The notes under the pieces: model-generated
The model's database searches: none
Told to the model about the DNA's origin: nothing
What the model saw: the letters and a program-made list of their open reading frames with translations, nothing else
Part shown: in pieces, positions 23,521 to 35,519 of the stretch
Numbering within the stretch: the stretch's first letter is position 1
Layout of the letters: each line of letters opens with the position of its first letter
Assembly: GCF_030272615.1 (NCBI RefSeq)
Contig: NC_081408.1
Location: forward strand, 198,550,841-198,614,840
Source: Cryptomeria japonica
Lineage: Eukaryota > Streptophyta > Pinopsida > Cupressales > Cupressaceae
Reading direction: 5' to 3'
Length of the DNA stretch: 64,000 bases
Position numbers and translations under genes: made by a program

Positions 23521-26500
23521 TTTATTTACCCCAGTGTCTAGCAAGGCAGAGACCTTATGGATGAAGGAATGGACCAGACAAATGGAAACGGATAAGGGAA
23601 AGATAGTGGGAGTTTATAATGACATCGAAACTGCTTTGGTTTCCAAGGACTATCTAAGAATGGGATAACATGTTTTTCCTAGTGAAGGGATTGGACATGA
23701 AAAGACAAGGTGATAGCATGTTTCACCGAATGGCATGTGGTCCACTAGAATGGACATGTCAAAAGATTGTTTGAAAACATGTTTTGCATTTTGCATCCTT
23801 ATTATATATCAAGATCAAGGGTGGACTAGGGAGATAATAATAGGTCATAGATAATGACAAGCAAGATAAAAAAAGGATAAGATAAGGGATGTGGACAAGG
23901 CAAGCAATATGGACTATAGGGATGTGGACAAAGTAAAGTAGATAGGACATGTGATGCTTAGGAAGATCCTTAGCCTTGTCAAGATTAAAGATGGAAAAGA
24001 GGATATGGATATAGATAGGATAATGAATATGAGGGATGAAGGATAGGATATGATAGGATAGCATGAATGAAACCCACCCCCAGATGTGGAATGCAAGAAA
24101 ATGAAGGATTGCACATGACAATTGTTTACCAATTTTTTATCAGGGTACTTGCCCAAGGTGCCTATTTGCCATATTTTCAATAATGGATGAATTATTTATC
24201 TTTTTTTTTTTATTCACACAAGATGTCGGTTTGCCAAGTTTTCATCAAGGTGACAATTCTCTTTGTTGCTTCTCTTTGTTTTTAACTTTTTTTCATTTTT
24301 TATTTTTTTTGACCTTTTAGAAGATAACAAATGCATAGGTGATGGAGGAAGGACTCAAACATCTTTTACTTTGGATGGTACCTTTAAAACATCTATTGTA
24401 ATAGACCATGGCTATGATAGTATGCTCAAAGATGTTGGTAGGATAATGAGATGGGTAATTATATGGCATTAGGGTAAGGACTTATTCAAAGGACTAGATA
24501 AGAGGGATAGAAACTTAGAAAATGTGTGTTGGATAATAGATGGGATCTTGGAAGACTTGCGCATGAGTGAATGAGAATGTTGGCAAGATCAACATTAGCA
24601 CATACCTTGAGAGGTGGTGGAGTGATGGAAGAAAGCCAATTTTGGATTTTCATATTTTAATGGAGGAATAGCTAATGATTTTAGGACATAAGAACCCAAA
24701 ATGGATAAAGGGGGTGAGGAAGGGATAGATTTGAAAGCTAGGAGATGTTTGTATGGAGGAATAGGAATTTTGGATGCCAACTTTAATTTTTCTTTACGAT
24801 GTTGTGCTTCGAGGAGCTGCTTGGGAATCCACATGGTTTTTTACTTTTCTTTCTTTTACAATTCCTTGGAACACATTACTTCTACTATGACTTAGGAACC
24901 CATATGGCTTTTAGTTTTTCTTTTTTCCAAATGGGCCTTTGTGGCCTTTTAGATATCTCTTTTTCTTTTTGGATCATATTTTTCTTCTTGAATGTATGTG
25001 GATTGTTGGACTTATGGATTTTATGCTTGGCAGATCCAAATTTCTTGGAAGAGGAATATGACTCATGGGTGGATAGGAACAATATGGAGGTCTTTTGGAT
25101 AAGTGGAAGGTTCTCAAAGATGTGTTCCTTTGCTGATCTTAATTTATGATAGGATGGGTGATTTGTGAGCTAGTGGATGGAAGGATATATAGACCTAAGA
25201 TGGATAGAAGGGACGAATAGGAAGGCGAATATTTGGACAAGTAGATTTTGTAGAGATATCAATATCTTGGAAGTGAGGTAACCAAGGCCATGACAATCAA
25301 GATTTACTTTGATGTGGAGGGATTCTAATGTACCTTGTTATTGGAGGCTCAATCATTTGCCTTGATAAATATTTTGACTATAATGGTATACTCGTTGCTT
25401 TGGGAAGAAGACGTGAGTCCATTTTGAGGTGGATATGGTATGGATGAAATGATAGGATCACGAAGTAGATGAGATCCGATGGAAGTGGAGGAATCCATTT
25501 GAATTGTAACTAGTGTAGAGGTGTTGGGGTCGTGAGGGGGACTAGGAGGATTGATGGGATCTTTAGGTGGATACAAAGGTGAAGGGATACTTTGATCTTG
25601 AATTGAAAAGGGATTTTGGATGGAAGGGATGTCATGGTCTTTTGTATTCTTGATATGGAAAGGGGTCACCTTGGATAGGATGGATATGGACGGTGTGATC
25701 ATTTTGAGATTCTAGGAAGATGGGATCTTGGTCAACAAATGGATGGAATGATAAAGTTTTGGAATATTGATCTTGATTTGTTTGAGGACTCATTTCTTCA
25801 TGATTTAGATCATTCTCATGACATGGGGTATGATTTTGCATATGTGTGGGGGACTTTGAAAAGGATTCAATGTTTTGACTTGAGGAAGGTGGACTTTGAA
25901 TGAGACTCTCTGGAATGGGATCATATGGTGGCATTGGTCTTGCATTTCTAAAGCATGAAAGAAACTTTCATCATGAATTGGATTAGCTTGGAAACTTATT
26001 GTGGATAGCCCTAGTGGTAAGTTGCATATTAGATGTATCATTTCATGGAGATGGCGTAGATTGCTCTCATGAAACTTTAGGGGATGATGAAATGGTGGGA
26101 GATATTGAGACTACTTGAGGAGCAATTTCTTGATGGAAGGTGGGTGTGTCATTAGTTTAACTAATTTGAAATGAGCCATTGCTAGACATGGGTACATGAT
26201 CATGTTTGGAAATAGTCTCATGTGTATAACCTAGTTCTTGAAGCATATTTTCTTTGAAAGTTCTAGGTTGGGATTTTCGTTGTTTGGGCAATCGTGTTTG
26301 TGATATCACTCTGACATTAGAGGACATAAAAGGAAGTTCATTGACATGTGATGCAACTAGAGGCAAAATTGGTTGTGTAATTGTATGTGAACTTGGTACG
26401 GGTTGACTTGTTTGCACAATTACTTGTGGTACTGGGGGTCGCGTTGTTCTTGAGGAACATCTAATTGCACTGGAAGAAAATTTGGTTCATAATTTGGTGT
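23521..26500. other. Degenerate purine-rich region with minus-strand Pro/Ser/Gln-rich frame remnants
   Basis: The plus strand is rich in GGATAGGATA-like words, so the minus strand is pyrimidine-rich. Minus-strand frames at 26417-26157, 25934-25632 and 25702-25349 encode Pro, Ser, Gln and His-rich peptides. The first two share a frame and the third is shifted, so they may be pieces of one decayed low-complexity frame, perhaps a retrotransposon linker. I recognise no domain. Confidence 0.35.
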
Positions 26501-26699
26501 TGGCCCTAGTAGAATTATACCAAAGTCTAGATGCATGATATTAACCCTATAGACACATAGTATTTGTCATCCTAATCTTAGGTAGATCCATTTCTTTTTC
26601 ATGCATTATTCAATCTATTATCATTTATCCATTAATATTATTATATATTATCATTTATCCATTATTATTATTATTATTTCATTTATCATTTAATAATAT

Positions 26700-28620
26700 T
26701 ATTATTTATTCATTTTCGCAGACATATGCATAAGCATTTACATCATTCATTTATGCTTTCTCCTCTACCCATTTACATTCACCTCACACGTGGGATTAAA
26801 CTCTCAAACCCTATTCTTTATCCCACATTCATACTACAACATGGATTCACCCAAAGAATGCTTATAAAAGCAGAGCTTCTCTCCCATTTTGGTATCCACG
26901 ACTTTGCAATCAAAATTCATTGCTTGCATCCATCTCTTGCATTTTGATAATTTTACTTCCTCAATCTCCATCTTTCATAGCTTCATGTGCATGTGCATTT
27001 TGAGAGCACTTATCATTTGAATGCAAGATCTTGATAAGTAGGAGGACAATGGAGTGAGATTTTCTTTTGATATTTTATTTGCAAATTTCTTTTATCTTGT
27101 TTGCAGGTTGTGTTTGGAGTTTTTGATATTTTGTTCACAGGTTGTTGAGGCTGCATCCACACCCCTCTATACTCGTGTAGCATCTTCCCTACATTCTCCT
27201 CTCCACGCTGCATCAAACCTCCCCACCTCCCAATCTCCATCGTTTCTTTATCACATAGCTATCCCACGCTTTATGGTTTGAAAATCTGCTTTCAAGAAAA
27301 AAAACAAGAACCATTTTGGGCATATCCTATGATCATTGTTACGTATGTTTGGCAAGCATTCAAAATTGTAAGACCACATTTATCTCAGGAAGCTCTATCA
27401 ACAACATTTTGTAAGCCCACGATCTTAATTTTCATCCATTTTCTGATTTTGGGCTTCCACATTTTGATTTTGGGCTTCCACTTTTAGACTGTCTGTTCTT
27501 ACGTCTTGCATGTCCCAATTCACATTGACCTACTGAAAGCCCTACGGCCCCTGCAATCCTCTTCGTTTGCCACCCTAGATAAAATGTTTTCTTCTTTTTT
27601 GTGAAGGGGAGGTTGCCTTAAAGCCCACGCAGGCCATTACAGACCCCTTAGAAGACCCACGCAGACTTCTTTGAGACCTACCTAGGTCTCTTTCTTTAAT
27701 CTTTCTTTAATCTTTCTTTTTCAATTAGTTTTTTTTATTTAGTTTTTTTTTTAAATTAGTTTTTTTTTTTAAATTAGTTTTTTTAATTAGATTTTTAAAT
27801 TAGTTTTTTAATTAGATTTCAAAATTAGTTTTTTAATTGGATTTTTAAATTAGTTTTTTAATTGGATTTTTAAATTAGTTTTTTAATTAGATTTCAAAAT
27901 TAGTTTTTTAATTGGATTTTTAATTGAGTATTTAAATTAGATTTTGAAATTAGTTTTTTTAATTAGATTTTTAATTTAGTTTTTAAATTAGATTTGAGAT
28001 TTTTTTTTTTTAAATTAGATTTTAGATTTTATTTTTTTAAATTAGATTTTAGATTTTTGTTTTTTAAATTAGATTTTAGATTTTTCCTTTTTTAATTAGA
28101 TTTTAGATTTATTTTTTTTAAATAGATTTTAGATTTTGTTTTTGTCAATTTAGATTGTTTAATTACATTTTAACTTTTTGTTAATTAGATTAGATTTTTC
28201 TTTTTTTTTGTTAATTAGATAAGATTTAATTGTGTTAGATTAGTTATTTCATTTTTTTTTGTTAGTCTAGTTTCATTAGGATATTTTAATTAATTAGCAT
28301 TTCAATTTAGATAAAAAAATTTCTTTTTTAATTAGAATAATTTGTTTTTAATCTAGATAGTTTGTGTTTCATTTAGATTAACTTGATCTTAATTCAGAAA
28401 GTTTGTTTTTAAGTTAGACTAATTTGTTTTTATGGTTAGTCATGTGGTGTGATTGTTTGGTGTGTTTGGTTTGATTTCAGAGATTAATCTACATTTTGTG
28501 CAAGTCATCAATCGCTTGTCAAAGTTCATCTCTTGAAACTACTAACATTCATTGATGCAGGATGCCTATCGAAGAAATTGTGATTTGAAACTAATTTTTT
28601 GATTTTTAGATTAGATCACA
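26700..28620 (+). repeat. Probable gypsy LTR remnant with TATA box, plus orientation
   Basis: A TATA box (CTTATAAAAGCAGAGC, about 26861-26876) is preceded by promoter-like sequence. Downstream comes a long T-rich minisatellite, then at 28630 sequence homologous to the leader of the large gypsy element. I saw no TG or CA terminus, so both ends are uncertain. The alternative is unrelated AT-rich DNA with a chance TATA. Confidence 0.35.
27720..28160. repeat. T-rich minisatellite (TTTTTTAATTAGATTTTTAA-like units)
   Basis: Many imperfect units of about 22-25 bases alternate TTTTTTAATTAG or TTTTTTAATTGG with ATTTTTAAATTAG. Units become more diverged towards 28160. Confidence 0.8.
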
Positions 28621-28629
28621 CTTCAATTG

Positions 28630-29060
28630 GTGCTTTAAAATTAACCAGTGTCTTACCATTTAGAGGGCCTGCCTCCCGAGAAGCCCTTAAGGTTGAGCAA
28701 GTGACCCAAGTGGTAACGAGGCTAAGGCCAAGCCCATCCGAGCCACTATAAATAAATGTGTTTGTGAGGAAACTTGTAGGCAACAAGTGTCGATGTGTCA
28801 TATCGACGTATGTCTCCCTCAGCATCTGTGTGATGCATAAAAACTCACAAGGGTTTGGAGGCCTCATTAATTTGAGTGAAACACCGCATGTATGGCCACC
28901 TAAATAGATGCCCTTACTAGAAACTCATTGTTTTAACAACCAAAAACCTTCTATTTGTTGGTGCAGGAGGTCAGACCTCTGAAGTCGTCCCACACTTTTG
29001 CATTTCTTGTGGTCTTAACGAATTCAGAACTTTGTATGCCCGAGAAGTGAGTGTCGTGGA
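28630..29060 (+). repeat. Gypsy leader fragment, inverted relative to 60900-61200
   Basis: The plus strand here matches the reverse complement of about 60900-61200. Shared blocks include GCCTGCCTC, CTAAGGCCAAG versus CTAAAGCCAAG, and GCCACTATAAA with AAATGTGTTTGT. In the large element that region lies upstream of gag, so this piece probably marks a second, plus-oriented gypsy copy. Confidence 0.6.
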
Positions 29061-29085
29061 GGGGAGATAGTGCTACAAAGTTCTT

Positions 29086-29295
29086 AGGTCACCCACTCTG
29101 AATAGGCATGACTGGGAGAAAACCCAAGTGGGAACCAACAAATATTGTCCTTGTCGGCCTAGGACCTCCATTTCTCTTCTCCATAATTGTAGGTCACCCG
29201 CTCTGAATAGGCATGACTGGGAGAAAACCCAAGTGGGAACCAACAAATATTGTCCTTGTCAGCCTAGGACCTCCATTGCTCTTCTCCATAATTAT
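29086..29295. repeat. 105-bp tandem duplication
   Basis: Two nearly identical 105-base units, 29086-29190 and 29191-29295. Each starts AGGTCACCC and contains GAATAGGCATGACTGGGAG and CCTAGGACCTCCATT. Only a few substitutions separate them. Confidence 0.93.
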
Positions 29296-30271
29296 TGGTT
29301 GATTGGCTCTCAGGTGTTGCACTGAAATTCCTGCATAAGATAGACAACTAATTTTAAGACTATGATTCTAGATTGATTTGAGAAAATGACCTTGTTTATA
29401 TAGATTTTCAAGATAGATGGGGGGATAATTTGAACTGAAGTGTTCATTTGATTGACCAGTTAAGTGGATTGATTGAATTGATTGACTTGTTAACTCATTT
29501 GGTTGATTTGTTAACTCAATTGATTGAGTAGTCAACTCATTTGATTGATTGAGTAGTTAAGTGGATTGATTGAATTGATTGACTTGTTAACTCATTTGAT
29601 TGATTTGTTAACTCAATTGATTGAGTAGTCAACTAGATTGATTGGATAGTGGATTGAATAGATTATCCAGTTGACTGAGTTGATTGAAGAGATGACTAAT
29701 TAGATTGATTAGTCACAAAAGGTGATTTGGAGTGAAAAAGGGAGATTGAAGAGTTAACTGTTGATTTGATGAATCAGTTAAGATTTTTCAACATGTTTTG
29801 TAGGATTTTCGAATTTGAAATTCAATTTCATGTAATTTAGATTTTCGAATGATGAAATTTAATTGAAATGTGATGAAATTTAGATTTAGTGAAATGTTAA
29901 TTTGATGAAATGAAATTAATTGAAATTAGCTGAAATTCGAGTTTGGGGAATTGGAAGAAAGAATTAATTAATTAAATAATTTAAATAAAATTATTCAATC
30001 ATTAGAAATAGGATTAATCAAATAATAAAGATTATTTCATTAAGGAAATAATCGTAATTACTTAAATAATTAATATTCATATTTGAGAAAGGGTTAAATG
30101 ATGAAATTATTAAGAAATGATAGAAATTGGATAATTAGTAAGATAAATGAATAATGTTGATTAGGTAAGTTGAGAAGAATTAATTAGCTTAATTAAATAA
30201 TTAAAGAATTACATAATTAATTTAGAAGAATAATTATTGTATGATTGGTGAGACATTTTTAGGTGTCTACA
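29274..30271 (-). repeat. LTR copy 1 of the large gypsy element (putative 3' LTR, minus orientation)
   Basis: It is homologous to 62563-63479 over about 900 bases and ends AGGTGTCTACA at 30271; read on the minus strand it begins TGTAGACACC, like the plus-strand solo LTR at 47661. A purine tract on the minus strand lies directly inside (30272-30284). It carries an extra tandem unit of about 97 bases (around 29459-29650). The left end is not secure because homology begins inside the 105-bp duplication. Confidence 0.7.
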
Positions 30272-30284
30272 TTTTCCCCTCTTT
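30272..30284 (-). promoter_or_regulatory. Polypurine tract next to LTR copy 1
   Basis: The minus strand reads AAAGAGGGGAAAA directly before TGTAGACACC. This is the expected plus-strand primer position and shows that the internal region lies to the right of this LTR. Confidence 0.72.
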
Positions 30285-30547
30285 GACACGATGTCGAGAA
30301 GATGTTGTTTCAAAGAAAACAAAAAATTTGTGCCCCAGTATGCCCCTGTCATGCTTATAATGTAAATATGCCCCCTCGAAAAAAGTGGTTGATTTTTAAA
30401 AAAATTGAGATCATTTTTTTCGATACTATGCTAGTGAGCAATCGTGTGAAGTTTCGTGCAATTTCGAGTACTTTTGACTAGCCTACAAGTGCTTTGAAGT
30501 TCAGGGGGATTACGGTCATTGGAGTGGTAAAAACCCTAATTTTGAAC

Positions 30548-30555
30548 TATAAATA
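30548..30555 (+). promoter_or_regulatory. TATA box of the PMD gene
   Basis: TATAAATA lies 100 bases before the first ATG (30648) and upstream of a spliced-looking plus-strand gene. It faces the opposite way to the surrounding minus-strand LTR. Confidence 0.55.
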
Positions 30556-30647
30556 GTGATTTGGCCCTCTCATTTGTTCATTTGCATTCTTGTGAGTTCT
30601 TGGAGATCATTGTGAGTTTTGAGCCTTCCTGTGACTTTGTGAGCATC

Positions 30648-32654
30648 ATGGCCAACTTCCAAGCGCAATTACACCTGTCTAATTGAGTTTGATCATACCA
30701 GAGACCACCTAGGACTGGAGGCATGGTACGTATTTCAAAAAAATTGTTTGTTTTTGCAATTTTTTTCCAATTTTCCTCAAAGAAATTTTTTTGAAGTGAT
30801 GCGCATTCGCACATTTGTTTATATTTATTCGCTTTCAATAATAGTAGTTTGCATTTGACTAACTAATTCGCATTAGTGAATTTTGTTGCACATTCGATCC
30901 TAGTGTTGCACATTTGCTCCAGTCAAATTCGCATTTGTTTATATTGTGATGCAATAGCTCTTATTAGTTTGTATTTGTTGTAACTAATTCGCATTCACCC
31001 TAATAAATTTGCATTCATTGTAAACTTTGATTTTTTAATATGTATAAATTTAAATTTGTCATGCGAATAGTTTATCTGACATACTTTTTTTGTTTTTACT
31101 TGCAGGTGAATTTTAATGTGCTCGTATGTAGATAGACGAGGCCCAATGATCATAGGCGAGATGAGTTACTTGTTGAAGAAGTAGCATTGGTCAAACATTT
31201 GGGATTATATCATATCTTGCATATTCCAAAGGTTACGGCCAACAGGGCCATGATCATTGCTTTAGTTGAGCGATGGCATTATGAGACTTGTTCCTTCCAT
31301 TTACCTACTAGAGAGGCATCCATTACCTTAGAGGATGTCTGGTAGATTTTGTACATTCCTATCCATGGTGCGAGAGTCGTATATGATCGTAGAGATGGGA
31401 TAGACACATTATGTGATCTCTTTGAGTGCAGTGAGCAGGACTTGTGTATGAGAGGTCGATATGAGATACCATGGGAGCGGATGGACTATGATGACCTCAT
31501 TATAGTCTTGTGTAGTATAGCAGCAGGTTCGCTGATACCAGATAGAAGGTCACATGGATTTCCAGTTGGATGGGATCGTGTGATCCATGATATGATTGCA
31601 CACAGATGGGTGTTTGCTTGGGGTCCATATCTTCTTGCGACCTTATATTATCATATGCATGTCATAGTATATCAAAGGCAGAAATCTATTGGATGTGGCA
31701 TTACATTGCTCCAGGTTTGGGCTTGGGAGCATATAGCCATCTCTTGGCTAGTTGTTCATGTTTCTCTCAAGGGTGAGCAACCTTATGCATATAGGTATAC
31801 TCTAAGCATCAGACATAGGGGTTTAGGAAACACCTTGTACTGGAGACATCAGATAGATATTTTATAGTACTTCACATGGTGACCATATTTGGTTTGCCCC
31901 AATTGGCTAGATGATTCTTAGCATTTACCTTTTTATCGTCAGCAATGGTATCTTATTGGTCGATCTTTGGATACTCATCAGATTATTGGCATGCATCTTC
32001 CAGGATGGGTACTCTGAGAGTTTAGAGAGATACAGGGTATTCCTAATATGACTATTTATTTTGCTCATGTTACTTGTGAGATCGACGATTGGGGGGCTTG
32101 CATTCAGCCTCATATTGTTGTTGGTGAGTTTGATTCTTTACATCCTATGCAGTGGGGTTGGGGGTTTGGTCTAGTGGATTCGGGGATGATAGCTTGGTAT
32201 GATGGGTGTTGGTTGGAACATAGATCCATTCCTTTGACAAATCCTATCATTCCCATATCACTACAGTAGATTCAACATCAGTGGACACGGGGAGGGAGAG
32301 GGAGAGGAGTTGTGTTGGCTATGGTAGTAGCAGGAGAGGAGGAGGAGAAGGATGAGGAGGAGGAGGTGGAGGGTGAGGAAGAGGATATGGAGGTAGTCAT
32401 CGGTGGGGACACCGATTCTAACAGCTCAGACAGGGAGGGAGATGATGATTCTAGTTCAGGATCATTGAGCAGTGGAAAGGACAATGATGACGATGAGGGC
32501 GTAGATGACATTGGCATACCTAAGTTGGAGGATGTTCCTACTGCAGAGGGAGGTGGGGATGGAGTGCAGGGTGGGGATACAGATGATGATGATGATATGC
32601 AGGTAATGAGAGCACAAATTCAGAGTCTGGAGGATGCATTGGTGAGAGAGATGA
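30648..32654 (+). pseudogene. Plant mobile domain (PMD) gene, 5' part: short exon, intron, main exon with acidic tail
   Basis: A candidate intron (30726-31105, donor GGTACGT, acceptor TTACTTGCAG) precedes the main exon. From 31106 one frame runs to 32654 without indels. It shows PMD hallmarks: LVERWHYETCSFHLPTREAS, ASITLEDVW, FAWGPYLLATLYYH, ITLLQVWAWEHI and MHLPGWVL. An acidic Glu/Asp tract (about 32320-32600) and a short coiled coil (QIQSLEDALV) follow. PMD proteins are plant-specific and often carried by transposons; cellular members act in silencing and genome stability. Seven stops (31133, 31343, 31865, 31880, 31919, 32015, 32267) disable it, all TAG or TGA. Exon 1 is uncertain: the ATG frame ends after 12 codons. 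Element C1 cuts the 3' end. Confidence 0.82.
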
Positions 32655-33453
32655 TGATGCAGGAGCATCCCCGGTCTATGAGAAATCTTGCATTAACCAA
32701 AAATATTTCCTTTTAGTTATGTTCTTGTTCAGTTCAGTATTGCAATTTCTATGTTCTTTCAGTGTGTTCTGGCAGCTAGTTCTTTTTTGTTGCGGATCAT
32801 ATTTTTGGTTTCTAGGCTTGTTCTTATGCACAATCCCAAATTTTCAGTTCATTTGGATTCTTTTCTAGAGAGTCATTCCTTCTAGAGTGTTTGTTTCTTG
32901 GTTCCGAATCAGTTTTGAGCTTAATGGGTAGTTGGTGATTTCTTCTTGTGTGGAGTGATTTCTTGGCTTGTGGATCTATTTGGTGCCTTGTTCGATGTTC
33001 TTGTGTGCTTGGCCAATCTTCCATTTGATCCGCTCTTCTTGGTTGTTCTTTTCTAGAGGATTTTTCTTTCATTCTTAGGGCCGACCTATTTGCACATTTC
33101 ATTTTCCTTTCTTGGTAATTGTAATCTTTTGTGGCCGACCCGGATATGTTCCGAAGGGTATATATATTGTTATATGTGATCCTTGGGAGGGTAGTTTGAT
33201 GGTTATGTGTGTCTAAACTCTAGAATTGTAATTTGGATGCCTCTTGGAGGTCTGGAGGGATTGTAATCTCGCATGTAGTCTGAAACAGGGCATGTTAGCC
33301 TGCATGTAACCAAATGTTCTATGAAGACAATATCATGATGCAAATATCTAATTTTGCATTTTATCCATGTTTTGTTGTTTCTTCTGTTGTGTTACTCTTG
33401 CTGCATGATCTGGTTTGTTTTCTTTGAGGATCCACCAAATTATGGTTGCATCA
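32655..33453 (+). repeat. 5' LTR of C1
   Basis: Starts TGATGCAGGAGCATCCCCGG and ends GGTTGCATCA. A TATA-like GGGTATATATATTG lies near 33156. It matches the LTRs at 35520, 37127 and 46764. Confidence 0.9.
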
Positions 33454-33455
33454 AG

Positions 33456-33470
33456 TGGTATCAGAGTTGG
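33456..33470 (+). promoter_or_regulatory. Primer binding site of C1
   Basis: TGGTATCAGAGTTGG two bases after the LTR; the first 11 bases match the initiator tRNA-Met 3' end complement. Confidence 0.85.
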
Positions 33471-33618
33471 TTGTGAACTTTGACACATTACTTTGGGTGA
33501 ATAGATCGCCGAGTGGAGGGAGGTTGCGAGTGTGTTCGATAGATCGTCAAGTGTGAGGCAATCAAAACTGGTAGTCAGATTGTCAAGTTGAAGCAGTTGC
33601 ACCAGAGCAAAGGAGAAG

Positions 33619-35416
33619 ATGTCACCAAGAAGGATCAACCCTCGAAGGGTAGAACAAATGATGGAGGATTTCAAGAATGAGATGAGGAATGAGATATGAA
33701 ATGCATTGGCCGGTTTGTGAAGGAATCTGGAGTCTGAGGATGAGTACGAAGAGGTTGGAGAAGAGCTTGAGGTTGAGGAAGTTGAAGGACTAGAAGATAA
33801 AAGAGAAGAAATGTTTCAGAGAACAGTGGCACAAGTCAGTAAAGTTCATAAAGTGGAGGTTTCAAATTATTTTGGGACGCTGAATCTGGAAGATCTAATT
33901 GATTAGATCAAACAGTTGGAGGACTACTTTGAGTTTGAGGATATTAAGGACCTGCAAAGAGTCTGGTTCACATAGACTAAGTTGAAATGGCATTTTTCTT
34001 TATGGTGGATGGAGTTGCAGAGAGATAGAGTTGAGAATGGTGAGATGAAGATCACTCGATGGAGGCAGATGGTAGCGAGATTTAAGGATAAGTTCATTAT
34101 GGGAGACTATGAGCTGGAGTTGTTCAAGATGTTGCAGAACCTGAAGCAGAGAATCATGAGTGTGAAGGAGTATACCGAGGAATTCTACAAGGTGATGATC
34201 AAGTCTGGACACAAAGAGATGGATAGAGAGAAGGTGGCTAGGTACATAAATGGACTTGCATTTAATATTTAGGATGAGATGAGTATGTTGAAGATTTCCA
34301 CAGTTGAAGAGGCTTACCAATATGCTTTGAAGGCTGAGGAGAAAGTGAAAAGAAGACACCAAAATAACCCTAGAGGAAAGGAGAGATATAAAGGACAAAT
34401 GAGTGGCAGTATAGAGAAGCATAGTGTTGAAGAAGAATCAAAACCTAAGTGGAGTAAAGAACCAGATTAGAAGACACGGAGAAAAGGGAGTAGCAGTAGC
34501 AATAGAGAATTTTTGGGCAAATGTTTCAAGTGTGGAGAAACCAAACATAGATCTTTTGAGTGCAAGCAAGGGATTGCAATAAATAGTGTGGCAAATGAGG
34601 ATCAAGAAGTTAGAGTTACCAGTGAGAATGTGTTGGAACCAGAGTAGGGAGAATCCCTTATGTTCAAAAGAATCTTGATGAAACAGAGCAATGAAGATAC
34701 CGGATCTACTCAGAGGAAGAATCTTTCCCAAACTATGTGTAAATCTGATGGTAAGTGTTGTAAACTTATTGTGGATAGTGGGAGTACTAATAACTTGGTT
34801 GAGGAGATGGTAGAGAAGCCTGGATTGAAGAGGTTTAAGCACCCTTGTCCTTACAAGGTAAGTTGGTTGCAGGATGATCAAAAGTTAGAAGTGAAAGACC
34901 AGTGTTTGGTAAACTTTAATAGTGGACCTTTTAGGGAAGAGGTCTTATGCGATGTTTTGTCTATGAGTGCTTGTCATGTTTTATTGAGGAGACCTTGGCA
35001 GTTTGATAGAGAACTATCTACGATTGTAGAAGAAACCTAATCATTATTAAGAAGGATGGATAGAAGTTCACATTGGCTTCTTTGAGGGAGAAAGAGAAGG
35101 AAGTGAGGAATTTGAATCTTGAGAGAATTTGCATTATTGGGAAGCAGGTTGCAGAGGTTGCACCAGATGGTGGAATAGATTTGTAGAAGGGTTTGATAGA
35201 TAATCCCAATAATAAGAAAAAACTAGATGGCAGTAAGGTTATGATGGTAAATCGGATGAAATCTTGTGGCAAAAAGAAATCAGAGTTGCAGCAGAAAGAA
35301 AGCATTGGTCAAAGACAGTGTGCAGGTCTAAATCAAGGAAATAGAAATGAAGAGAATAAGGAGTTAGAGAATCTGGTTGAGGTTCCAGAGGACATAAGGA
35401 AGAGGCTTGCAGATTA
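33619..35416 (+). pseudogene. gag: C1 gag-protease with unassigned tail
   Basis: ATG at 33619 (MSPRRINPRRVEQMMEDFKNE). The gypsy Gag domain is clear: WRQMVARFKDKF, LKQRIMSVKEYTEEFYKV, EKVARYINGL. A CCHC knuckle (KCFKCGETKHRSFEC, about 34519-34563) follows, then retropepsin with LIVDSGSTNNLV near 34768. Gag and protease share one frame interrupted by stops (about 33697, 33718, 33904, 33973, 34270, 34468 and 34645), with a shift near 35010-35040. The remaining Lys/Glu-rich tail to 35416 has no recognisable domain and leads straight into 3' non-coding DNA. Pol is absent. Confidence 0.87.
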
Positions 35417-35519
35417 AGAAGATTTTTGGATCAGATATGAGCATGGGATCTATATCCTGAATCCTTTTAGATGTTCATGAGTTGCCTCTCATGGAACATC
35501 TCTTTCTACCTAGGGTGTC

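Noticed and set aside
24263-25149. Plus-strand hydrophobic frames, possible membrane proteins
   Set aside because: Phe/Leu-rich translation of T-rich DNA, short, no conserved pattern.
32278-32517. Minus-strand Ser/Pro-rich frame
   Set aside because: It is the antisense of the acidic Glu/Asp tract of the PMD gene.
32652-32660. Alternative C1 start at 32652 to rescue a target duplication
   Set aside because: It does not produce matching 5-bp flanks either, and the other three C LTRs support the start at TGATGCAGG.
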